20,366 nucleotides of DNA. Source: a virus. The notes beneath the pieces are model-generated. The model did no database searches and was not told where the DNA came from. It saw only the letters and a program-made list of their open reading frames with translations. Made by a program: the position numbers and the translations under genes. The first letter of the stretch is position 1. The number at the start of each line of letters is the position of its first letter. Of this stretch, positions 12,689-19,304 are shown piece after piece. The stretch spans positions 1 to 20,366 of the IMG/VR virus record IMGVR_UViG_3300018062_000004; one strand, written 5' to 3'.

Positions 12689-12901
12689 ATGAAGCTCAAA
12701 GCGCCGCAAGGCGCCGGCGACCCGTGCGTCGCCGGCGTCACGATTGTGCCGCGCGACGGCGTCTACGAGGTCGAGCCGGAGATCGGCGTGCATTTGATCG
12801 AGTGTTTCGGCTTCGTCGAATTTATCGAGGCCGAAACCGCCGCGCCAGCGAGGGCGGAAAGCGCGCCGCGCCGCCGCAAGCCCGCCGCGCGCAAGGTCTG
12901 A
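12689..12901 (+). CDS. Small head-region phage protein
   Basis: The start is ATG 12689 with GAGGA six bases upstream (ATG 12677 is in frame but lacks a site). The product is 70 residues: MKLKAPQGAGDPCVAGVTIV, a VYEVEPEIGVHLIECFGFVEF segment, then a basic Ala/Arg/Lys tail (PRRRKPAARK). Small proteins of this kind often lie just before the head-tail connector in siphoviruses. The basic tail could contact DNA or a partner. No exact family is assigned. It starts the backbone again after island C, 91 bases from the divergent DUF4262 start. Confidence 0.65.
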   Translation: MKLKAPQGAGDPCVAGVTIVPRDGVYEVEPEIGVHLIECFGFVEFIEAETAAPARAESAPRRRKPAARKV

Positions 12902-12923
12902 ACGCAAAAGGGAATGGAAGGTC

Positions 12924-13787
12924 ATGGCCGCATCCGATCTCGCCGTGCTCGCCGACGTGAAGACCTGGCTCTCGGGTTCGAGCGGCATCGGTACCACGGA
13001 TGATACTCTGCTCGGGCGCTTGATCACCGATATCTCCGGCGCGATCTACGCCTATCTCGGCCGGCCGTCACTCATCCCGCGCAGCGTGACCGAGCGCCGC
13101 GACGGCAACGGCAAGCAGCGGATTTATCTGCGGCAGTTTCCGGCAGTCTCGATCGTTTCGCTCCTGATCAACGACATAGCGGTGCCGGCGGCGCCGCTGC
13201 CGCAAGCGGGAAGCGCGTGGCCGCAGGCCGGTTATCTGCTCGAGCCGTGGGACGGCGCGCCTCCCGGCCGCATCCAGGCGCTCGATTTGTTCGGCCATTG
13301 GAGCTTGGGACAGGCTTGCGAACTCTTTCACGTCGGCCGGCAGAACGTGGTGGTGACTTATACGAGCGGCTATCAGATTTCCGCAGAAGCGGCGATCGTG
13401 CCGGCCGCGCCGGGGCCTTACACCGTGAGCGCGCAAGCACCGTTCGGACCGTGGGCGAGCGATGCCGGCGTCGTTTACGCCAACGGCAACACGCTGACGA
13501 AAGTCGCAAGCGCGCCGGGCGCCGGACAATACGCGGTCGCCGGCGGCGTCTATACCTTCAGCGCCGCGGATGCCGGCGCCAGCGTGCTGGTGTCCTACGG
13601 CTTTATTCCGGCGGCGATCAACAACGCCTGCATCGAGTGGGTGGCCGAGCGCTATCGCTACCGCACCCGCATCGGGCAAAGCGCGCAGACCGTCGCCGGC
13701 CAGCAGACGGCTTCGTACAGCCTCAAGGACATGCCGGATTTCATCCGCGCGTCGCTTGATCCTTACCGCAGCGTGGTGGGGGTGTGA
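12924..13787 (+). CDS. Head-tail connector (gp6/phiE125 gp8-like) with an inserted beta domain
   Basis: This 287-residue protein starts at ATG 12924 after GGAAGGTC. Typical connector features: VLADVKTWLSGSSGI, a helical DTLLGRLITDISGAIYAYLG followed by RPSL, and a C-terminal helix (AINNACIEWVAERYRYRTRI) ending in DMPDFIRASLDPYRSV. Normal connectors of this family run roughly 100-200 residues; the extra length is an insert at about residues 165-230 (GVVYANGNTLTKV, GQYAVAGGVYTF, GASVLVSYGF). The same insert type occurs in the tail tube protein at 15849. The protein forms the ring joining portal and tail. Its stop overlaps the next start (TGATG). Confidence 0.82.
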   Translation: MAASDLAVLADVKTWLSGSSGIGTTDDTLLGRLITDISGAIYAYLGRPSLIPRSVTERRDGNGKQRIYLRQFPAVSIVSLLINDIAVPAAPLPQAGSAWPQAGYLLEPWDGAPPGRIQALDLFGHWSLGQACELFHVGRQNVVVTYTSGYQISAEAAIVPAAPGPYTVSAQAPFGPWASDAGVVYANGNTLTKVASAPGAGQYAVAGGVYTFSAADAGASVLVSYGFIPAAINNACIEWVAERYRYRTRIGQSAQTVAGQQTASYSLKDMPDFIRASLDPYRSVVGV

Positions 13788-14260
13788 TGCTCACGCTCTC
13801 CCTGCGCGATGGCGCTTCCGCGGCGCTGGCGGAGATGCCCGAGCGCCTACGCGCGGCGCTTGCCGAAAAAGCAAACGCGCTTGCGACCGAATTGCAAGCC
13901 AAGATCCAACAGAAACTTGCCGGCGAGGTGCTCAATACGCGCAGCGGCGCGCTCGCCCGCTCGATCGTCGCCACCATCGAGGATGTGTCCGGCAACGTTG
14001 CTGTGAGCATCGCCTCAAACGGCGACGTGAAATACGCGGCGATCCACGAGTTCGGCGGCACCATCCCGCCGCACGAGATCGTACCCGACAAGGCGAAAGC
14101 GCTCGCCTTTGCGGTCGGCGGCAAGGAAGTGTTCGCCGCGCGCGTGAACCTGCCGGCGGTGACCATGCCGGAGCGCTCCTACATGCGCTCATCGCTTGCC
14201 GAAATGGCGGACGCGATCGGCGACAAACTGACCGAGGCGGTCGTTGAGGCGATGGAGTGA
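13787..14260 (+). CDS. HK97 gp10-like neck / tail-completion protein
   Basis: I prefer ATG 13787, which overlaps the connector stop as TGATG; GTG 13784 is also in frame. The product is 157 residues. Features: a helical N-terminal half (ERLRAALAEKANALATELQA), NTRSGALARSIVATIED, the hallmark YAAIHEFGGTIPPHEIVPDK, and PERSYMRSSLAEMADAIGDK. The EFGGT...PxRSYMR pattern is typical of the gp10 family that sits between connector and tail. Gene order connector then gp10-like agrees. The next backbone gene (15288) is separated from it by the moron. Confidence 0.85.
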   Translation: MLTLSLRDGASAALAEMPERLRAALAEKANALATELQAKIQQKLAGEVLNTRSGALARSIVATIEDVSGNVAVSIASNGDVKYAAIHEFGGTIPPHEIVPDKAKALAFAVGGKEVFAARVNLPAVTMPERSYMRSSLAEMADAIGDKLTEAVVEAME

Positions 14261-14360
14261 CGAGTAGCAAGTGAAAAGGAGAAGGCCCTTTTGTTCAGGC
14301 CGAAGAATCCCCGCACGGCGCGATAAAGGCGCGGGCACACATTATTATAGGACGTAGGAC

Positions 14361-14393
14361 TTGACGTATTGTTCCTGATATGTTCTGTTTTAT
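14361..14393 (+). promoter_or_regulatory. Putative SOS-type promoter of the outer-membrane gene
   Basis: TTGACG at 14361-14366 is a good -35. GTTC-ctgatat-GTTC at 14371-14385 is an exact GTTC-N7-GTTC LexA box, and its spacer differs by one base from that at 3326. A possible -10 is TTTTAT at 14388-14393, with a long spacer. The decamer GACGTAGGA(C/T) flanks it at 14351 and 14411. Placement before a moron fits induction with the prophage. Confidence 0.6.
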
Positions 14394-14468
14394 GCAGCGA
14401 ATGGTGGTGCGACGTAGGATTTCGCGCTAAAGTTCATGCCGAAAGGTGTGGGGCATTAGGGGGTTATC

Positions 14469-15188
14469 ATGCGTTTGTTCGCAGCGGTTAGCTGCCTGTT
14501 TGTTGCGTTGTCCACTTCGACTTCCGCTTTCGCGGCAGACTTGCCACCGCCGATGCCGGCACCGGCGCCGCCTCCCATTTACACGCCGGTGCCTGTGGCT
14601 CCGTTCAGTTGGACTGGCTTTTATCTCGGTGCCAACGCCGGCTACGGATTTGCAAACGCGAGTGCAACGCTGACCGCGCCGGGGTTGAGCGGCAGCAGCA
14701 GCGAAACATTGTCCGGGTTCATCGGCGGCGGCCAGCTTGGCGTGAATTATCAATACGGTATCGGCGTGTTCGGTATCGAAACCGACTTCGAAGGTTCGAC
14801 TCAGAGCAATGTGACGACGTCGGGCTTCGTCACCGAGACGGACAAGATCACATATATCGGCACCGTACGGGGGCGGATCGGAGCGGCATTCGATCGTATC
14901 CTCCTTTACGCCACCGCCGGCGGCGGATACGGAACGTTTAGCGCCGCCGTTACGGCGACTAACGGCACGTCGGTCAGTGCCGCGCTATCACACTTCGCGT
15001 GGGTTGCCGGAGCCGGCCTTGAGTTTGCGTTCACCAATAATCTCAGCGCGCGCATCGAATACCTTTATCTCGATACGGGCAGCTTCCCGATGCTGACCGT
15101 CAGTCTGACAAGCGGTACGTTAGCGATTAACGGCCGCGTGCAAGACAGTCTCATCCGTGCCGGATTGAATTGGCGATTTACGCTTTAG
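14469..15188 (+). CDS. Outer-membrane beta-barrel protein (Omp25/Omp31-like), prophage moron
   Basis: It starts at ATG 14469 with a short AGGGGG just upstream; 239 residues. Residues 1-22 are a clear signal peptide (RLFAAVSCLFVALS...AFA), followed by a Pro-rich linker (DLPPPMPAPAPPPI) and the barrel opening FSWTGFYLGANAGYGF. Alternating strands follow (GFIGGGQLGVNYQYGIGVFG, YIGTVRGRIGAAFDRILLYA, NLSARIEYLYLDTG), ending with LIRAGLNWRFTL. Most family members end at the aromatic residue (NWRF); the extra TL is slightly unusual. It would sit in the host outer membrane. With its own promoter and terminator inside the neck/tail operon, it is a lysogenic-conversion type gene that could alter surface properties or exclude other phages. 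Confidence 0.85.
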   Translation: MRLFAAVSCLFVALSTSTSAFAADLPPPMPAPAPPPIYTPVPVAPFSWTGFYLGANAGYGFANASATLTAPGLSGSSSETLSGFIGGGQLGVNYQYGIGVFGIETDFEGSTQSNVTTSGFVTETDKITYIGTVRGRIGAAFDRILLYATAGGGYGTFSAAVTATNGTSVSAALSHFAWVAGAGLEFAFTNNLSARIEYLYLDTGSFPMLTVSLTSGTLAINGRVQDSLIRAGLNWRFTL

Positions 15189-15225
15189 GTTCGATACGCC
15201 GGCTACGACGAATTCTTCAGTCGTA

Positions 15226-15258
15226 AAGCGAACCTCTGCCGAGGTTCGCTTCTTTTTT
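15226..15258 (+). terminator. Rho-independent terminator after the moron
   Basis: AAGCGAACCTC (15226-15236) is the exact reverse complement of GAGGTTCGCTT (15241-15251) around a TGCC loop, followed by C and six T (15253-15258). It is the strongest terminator in the window and closes the outer-membrane gene. Confidence 0.92.
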
Positions 15259-15287
15259 ACGCACTCCACCTTTGCATGAGGCTCGCG

Positions 15288-15734
15288 ATGACCGTCGTCA
15301 CGCGTGAACAGATTTCCGTAGCCTTCTTCGATCTCGTCGCAGGTGCGGCGAATTTCACGGCGACCAGCCGGCGCTTCGTGCATTGGGATCAGGTAAACGA
15401 AACGCAGATGCCGTTCCTGACCATGCTCAAGACCGGCGAAGTGCGCGGCCGGCAAACGGAAGGCTTGCCGACGCTTACCATCAACGCCCATGTCTTTATC
15501 TATATGTCCGCCGGCATGGACCCGAAGGACACGCCCGATACCGCCATGAATGCGCTTCTCGATGCCGTCGATGCGGCGGTGGTGCCGAGCGGCCTTGATG
15601 CGCTTAACGGCAACAAGCAGACGCTGGGCGGACTGGTGTCGCATTGCTACCCGGTCGGACCGGTGTTCATCGATACCGGCGATATCGACGGCAAGGCCGT
15701 CGCCGCGATCCCGTTCCAGATTCTCGTGCCCTAA
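15288..15734 (+). CDS. Tail-completion/terminator protein (DUF3168/gp17-like)
   Basis: I chose ATG 15288, which has GAGG eight bases upstream, over ATG 15276. The product is 148 residues: TREQISVAFFDLVAGAANF at the start, FVHWDQVNETQMPFLTMLKT, a strand-rich LPTLTINAHVFIYMS, TPDTAMNALLDAVDAAVVPS, and GPVFIDTGDIDGKAVAAIPF. This alpha/beta pattern and its position between the gp10-like protein and the tail tube fit the protein that caps or terminates the tail tube. The family name is less sure than the role. It opens the tail transcript after the moron terminator, so some promoter or readthrough must serve it. Confidence 0.72.
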   Translation: MTVVTREQISVAFFDLVAGAANFTATSRRFVHWDQVNETQMPFLTMLKTGEVRGRQTEGLPTLTINAHVFIYMSAGMDPKDTPDTAMNALLDAVDAAVVPSGLDALNGNKQTLGGLVSHCYPVGPVFIDTGDIDGKAVAAIPFQILVP

Positions 15735-15848
15735 CACAAGGCCGGCAGCAAGTTGAGAGTGGCGAATGGCGAGGTGGCTCTCCACTTCCGCGGTTCGCTG
15801 CGCGCTAATCGCTCTTTGCTCTTTTCATCAAATCCAGGAGACCCGATC

Positions 15849-16589
15849 ATGACGCAATTTGCTTTCGGCAGCGGTACGCTCATCGGCAAGCGCACTGACG
15901 TAACCGGAACGCCGCCGTGCCTTCTTGGTACCCTTCAGGACGTTTCGCTCGATTTCGACCGCAAGATCGAAACGCTGCTCGGCCAGTACAACATGCCCGT
16001 CGCTGCCGGCGGCGGTGAATTCAAGATCGTCGGTAAAGCAAAGTTCGCACGCCTGCAGGCGACGCAGATCAACAACTTGTTCCTCGGGCAGACGCTGACC
16101 GCCAACAGCATGCTGGAAATGACGACCGGCGAAACCGACACCGTTGCCTCCGGCGCAGTGACGGTGGCCAACAGCGCGACTTTCGTTGAGGATTACGGAG
16201 TCTTCTATACAACGACCGGCGTGCAGCTGACGCCGGTAACGTCATCGCCCACGCAGGGGCAATACAGCGTCGCCGGCGGCGTATACAGCTTCAATTCCGC
16301 CGATAACGGCGCCTCCGTGCTGATCTATTACAACTACACGACAGCCTCGGGAAACAAGATCAGCCTGGCCAACCAGCTCACCGGTCCGCTGCCGATGTTC
16401 GAAATCTCGCTGAAGGAGACGTTCAACTACTTCGGAACGAGCAAGGACTTGCTCGTGAAGCTCAACGCGTGCGTCTCCCCGAAGCTGTCACTGCCCTTCG
16501 CCAATCAGAAATTCACCGTTGCCGAATTCGACTTTCAGGCAATCGCGGATTCCTCCAACAACATCGGCACCATCAGCCTCAGCGAGTAG
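15849..16589 (+). CDS. Major tail tube protein with an inserted beta domain
   Basis: The start is ATG 15849 behind AGGAG; 246 residues. N-terminal part: GSGTLIGKRTDVTG, LLGTLQDVSLDFDRKIETLL, then KIVGKAKFARLQATQINNLF, a typical siphovirus tube core. Residues about 108-168 (YGVFYTTTGVQLTPVTSSP, GQYSVAGGVYSFNSADNGAS, VLIYYNY) form an insert that resembles the insert of the connector at 12924. The core ends with LPMFEISLKETFNY and KFTVAEFDFQAIADSSNNIG. It polymerises into the tail tube around the tape measure. Insert location suggests a surface decoration. Confidence 0.82.
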   Translation: MTQFAFGSGTLIGKRTDVTGTPPCLLGTLQDVSLDFDRKIETLLGQYNMPVAAGGGEFKIVGKAKFARLQATQINNLFLGQTLTANSMLEMTTGETDTVASGAVTVANSATFVEDYGVFYTTTGVQLTPVTSSPTQGQYSVAGGVYSFNSADNGASVLIYYNYTTASGNKISLANQLTGPLPMFEISLKETFNYFGTSKDLLVKLNACVSPKLSLPFANQKFTVAEFDFQAIADSSNNIGTISLSE

Positions 16590-16674
16590 CGAAGGGTTTG
16601 GCAAGCGTCAATTAGGGGCGGCGTTCGCATTGGATCTGCCCTCGAAGAGTGGGTGATCAGGCAGGAGGAGACGC

Positions 16675-17073
16675 GTGAGTCTCGATCGTGACGAAAAGGT
16701 TGATTCTTCCGACGCGCGTGCCGTTCATCTTGGCGGTCGCGAGTTTACCGTGCTGCCATTAACGCTTCGGCAAATCATCGCCATCGCCGATTTCGTTCCC
16801 AAGCTGTCGGGCCTGACGGCGGAAAATCTCAGCAGCGAGCGGCTGCAACCGTTGGCCGAGGTCCTGTGGCACGGCCTGCGGCGAGCGCATCCGCAGATGA
16901 CCCGCGACGAGTTTTTCGATCTGCCGATCACGGTAGCCGAGATGGTCCGGGCGCTGCCCGTCGTGGTCGAACAGGCCGGCGGCAAGAAAGCGGATACTGC
17001 CGCGGGGGAAGTGCAGGCGACGAGCGTTTCGACGCAGCCGACTGGCGAAAGCTCGTCGCCGAACTCTGCATAG
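16675..17073 (+). CDS. Tail assembly chaperone, short product (gpG-like)
   Basis: The start is GTG 16675 behind AGGAGGAG; 132 residues. Features: HLGGREFTVLPLTLRQIIAI, helical LSSERLQPLAEVLWHGLRRA, DEFFDLPITVAEMVRALPVV, then a disordered Ser/Thr/Ala tail. It lies directly before the tape measure and overlaps a second frame that encodes the C-terminal extension, as in lambda G/GT and many siphoviruses. It chaperones the tape measure during tail assembly. Confidence 0.85.
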   Translation: MSLDRDEKVDSSDARAVHLGGREFTVLPLTLRQIIAIADFVPKLSGLTAENLSSERLQPLAEVLWHGLRRAHPQMTRDEFFDLPITVAEMVRALPVVVEQAGGKKADTAAGEVQATSVSTQPTGESSSPNSA

Positions 17074-17267
17074 AGCTGCACTGGACGCGCGACCAAGTCC
17101 TCGACCAGATCGACGCCCAGTTCCTGGAAGACCTCGGTCGCGCCTGGGCGGATTACCCGCCGTTGCGCCGCATGGTTGCCGCGTACCTTGGTATCAAGCC
17201 AAAACCGAAACCTTCGACGAATTACCACGAGCTGATCGCCATGTTTCCGGGCGGCACGATTAAATAG
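16675..17267 (+). CDS. Tail assembly chaperone, -1 frameshift product (gpGT-like)
   Basis: The zero frame ends at TAG 17071-17073. The -1 frame is open through this region to TAG 17265-17267 and codes for a conserved-looking domain: DERFDAADWRKLVAELCIEL, HWTRDQVLDQIDAQFLEDLG, YPPLRRMVAAYLGIKP, ELIAMFPGG. It has no good start of its own. Slipping back one base at GGGGGAA (17004-17010) gives a fusion of about 197 residues (AAG-G-SAGDERF). This matches the known two-product chaperone arrangement. The exact slip site is inferred; the two-frame layout is seen. Confidence 0.75.
17004..17010 (+). other. Candidate -1 ribosomal slippery heptamer
   Basis: In the zero frame the codons are GCG GGG GAA; the heptamer G-GGG-GAA permits a -1 slip of the P-site tRNA with full pairing and of the A-site tRNA with partial pairing. 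It falls 61 bases before the zero-frame stop and is the best run-like site in the overlap. Confidence 0.5.
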
Positions 17268-17282
17268 CTGAAAAGGCGGGTT

Positions 17283-18593
17283 ATGGCAGACAACACGGTT
17301 GAAATACGCTTTGGCGCCGCGACCGACGATGCGTTGGCTGGCATCGAGCAGATTCGCGATGCGTTGAGCGGGTTGACGGCGCCCATTAACAGCGTCGACG
17401 GAAGCCTCAATCGATTGACCGCGGCGTTCGGAAATGCATTGCCTGCGGATGCGGTTGCGCAGCTCGTCAGCGATTTCAGCCAGCTCGGCACGCAGGCTCA
17501 ACGCACTGCGTTGCAAGTGAGTGAAATTGGCACGGAGATCAAGCTCCTGCACCAAGGTCTTGCACAGCAGAAAATCGTCCTCGATGCGGAGGTGAGGCAG
17601 TATAAGATAACGCAGGACGAAAAATATGCTTTTCTCAAGGATGCGACGCAAAAAGAATACGAAGCGGAATTGGCGCTGTTGCAGCAGAAGTTGGCGCTCG
17701 ACGGCCTCTCTGTTCAGGCAAAGGCGAAGATTTTAAATCAGATCGCCGAGCTGCAAGCCAAGCACGATACGGAGATGATCAAGCTCGACGAGCAGGCACG
17801 CACGCAGGAGCAGCAGGCATGGGTTTCGACGCTCAGCCCCATCGAAACAGCGTTCAATTCACAGCTGCGCGGACTTCTCTCCGGCACCACGAGCTGGGCG
17901 ACTGCGATGAAGAAGATTTTCGGCGATCTCGTTATCGATATCATCGAGTATTTCGAGAAAATCGCCGTTGAGAAGGCAGCCCTTGGCCTTACCAACCTTT
18001 TCGGAGCAAGCCCGCAAGGCTTGCTCAGCGGTCTTTTGGGCGGCGGTCTCTCAGGTGGCGGCGACAGTCAGGGCGGCGGTACGGGTGCGGCAACCGCGAC
18101 GGGACTGACTTCGTCGATGAAAGCATTGACGGCGGTGTTTACCGGCGGCCAAGCGGTCACGGCGGCACAAACGGCCGCAACCACGGCGCAGACGACGGCG
18201 ACCGCCGCGCAGACCACCGCGACGGTTGCGGAGACCAGTGCGACGACGGCGGAAACCGCGGCGCAATCCGCGGGCGGCGGCGCGGGTATTATCGACGGAT
18301 TGCTGCCGGTGGCCCTTGCCTCCGGCACGGATTACGTCATGCGCGGGGGTCTCGCCATCATCCACCAAGGCGAGGCGGTTGTGCCGGCGGCGGCGCGCGT
18401 GTCCGGCCCTTTTACCGGCGCGGGCATGGGTACGCAGGTCCACGCACCCGTAAACATCAGCCTGTCGGCGCTCGACCGCCAAAGCGTGGCACGCTTCTTC
18501 AGCGACAACAAGGCGGAGCTGATGAAGGCGATCCGCGACTCGGTCAGATCCGGCGCTCATCTTGGGCTGCGGCAAAGCGGCCGCGCTTTCTGA
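17283..18593 (+). CDS. Short tail tape measure protein
   Basis: The start is ATG 17283 after AAAGGCGGG; 436 residues. It opens NTVEIRFGAATDDALAGIEQ, continues as long helices and coiled coil (residues about 60-190, rich in Gln/Glu/Lys), then a hydrophobic patch (SWATAMKKIFGDLVIDIIEY), Gly-rich linkers, a TAAQTTA-type Ala/Thr repeat (about 295-330), and LASGTDYVMRGGLAIIHQGE near residue 355. It ends RSGAHLGLRQSGRAF. It sets tail length and follows the chaperone directly. At 436 residues it predicts a short tail, as in GTA-type clusters, where tape measures are also short. The Ala/Thr repeat may vary in length between strains. Confidence 0.8.
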   Translation: MADNTVEIRFGAATDDALAGIEQIRDALSGLTAPINSVDGSLNRLTAAFGNALPADAVAQLVSDFSQLGTQAQRTALQVSEIGTEIKLLHQGLAQQKIVLDAEVRQYKITQDEKYAFLKDATQKEYEAELALLQQKLALDGLSVQAKAKILNQIAELQAKHDTEMIKLDEQARTQEQQAWVSTLSPIETAFNSQLRGLLSGTTSWATAMKKIFGDLVIDIIEYFEKIAVEKAALGLTNLFGASPQGLLSGLLGGGLSGGGDSQGGGTGAATATGLTSSMKALTAVFTGGQAVTAAQTAATTAQTTATAAQTTATVAETSATTAETAAQSAGGGAGIIDGLLPVALASGTDYVMRGGLAIIHQGEAVVPAAARVSGPFTGAGMGTQVHAPVNISLSALDRQSVARFFSDNKAELMKAIRDSVRSGAHLGLRQSGRAF

Positions 18594-18614
18594 CAAGCAA
18601 TAAAGCGTCAATCA

Positions 18615-19304
18615 ATGACAATACCACCCTCGCTGCCGAGTGTGGCCGGACTCTCGTGGTCGCGGCACAAGAAGCCAGCCTTCTCGACGCGGGTGGCTTC
18701 GCACGTGTCCGGGCGCGAGGTCCGTGTCGCACTGATGCAGTACCCGCTTTACGAATTCGAGGCGGTCTATACCGGGTTGACGTCGGCGGCAAACCCGGCC
18801 GGCGCGCAAGCCGGCCTCGGCGCCGCGAGCCTGCAAAGCCTGATGGGCTTTTTCCTGCAATTGCAGGGACAGTTCGGCACGTTCCTCTATACCGATCCGG
18901 ACGACAACACGGTCAGCGGCCAGGGCGTCGGCATCGGCGACGGTTCGACCGTGTCCTTCATCATGGTGCGGTCGCTGGGCGGCTTTGCCGAACCGGTCAG
19001 TTGGGTGACGTCGATTACAAATGTCTACTTCGACGGGATCGCGCAGTCATCGGCTACTTACAGCGTCGTAGTGCCGAACACCCTCGTGTTTGATTCGGCG
19101 CCGGAGAGCGGCGTGGTGATCACTGCCGATTTCTCCTATGCGTTCCAGTGCCGTTTTCTCGAGGATCAGATGGATTTCGAAGAATTCCTTTCGAGTCTGT
19201 GGAAGCTCGACAGCATGAAATTCCGGAGCGTGAAGCAGAATACGCTCCCTGCGTCCGCACCTGTGTTCACGCAGTCCACCGCTCAACCGCTGGGGATGCC
19301 CTGA
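18615..19304 (+). CDS. Distal tail protein, DUF2460 (GTA gp12-like)
   Basis: The start is ATG 18615, 21 bases after the tape measure stop; the ribosome binding site is weak. The 229-residue product has the DUF2460 pattern: PSLPSVAGLSWSRHKKPAFS, REVRVALMQYPLYEFEAVYT, LQSLMGFFLQLQGQFGTFLY with TDPDDN, and VYFDGIAQSSATYSVVVPNT with late FSYAFQCRFLEDQMDFEEF and LWKLDSMKFRSVK. In GTA and related siphoviruses this protein forms the first ring after the tube at the tail tip. Gene order tape measure then DUF2460 agrees. Its stop overlaps the next start (TGATG). Confidence 0.88.
   Translation: MTIPPSLPSVAGLSWSRHKKPAFSTRVASHVSGREVRVALMQYPLYEFEAVYTGLTSAANPAGAQAGLGAASLQSLMGFFLQLQGQFGTFLYTDPDDNTVSGQGVGIGDGSTVSFIMVRSLGGFAEPVSWVTSITNVYFDGIAQSSATYSVVVPNTLVFDSAPESGVVITADFSYAFQCRFLEDQMDFEEFLSSLWKLDSMKFRSVKQNTLPASAPVFTQSTAQPLGMP

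Noticed and set aside
12599-13027. Extension of the minus-strand DUF4262 frame up to 13027
   Set aside because: The added part overlaps two well-supported plus-strand phage genes, lacks the family pattern, and a strong ribosome binding site precedes ATG 12598.
16725-17651. 308-codon minus-strand open frame
   Set aside because: It lies across the chaperone and tape measure genes, which have conserved order and motifs.
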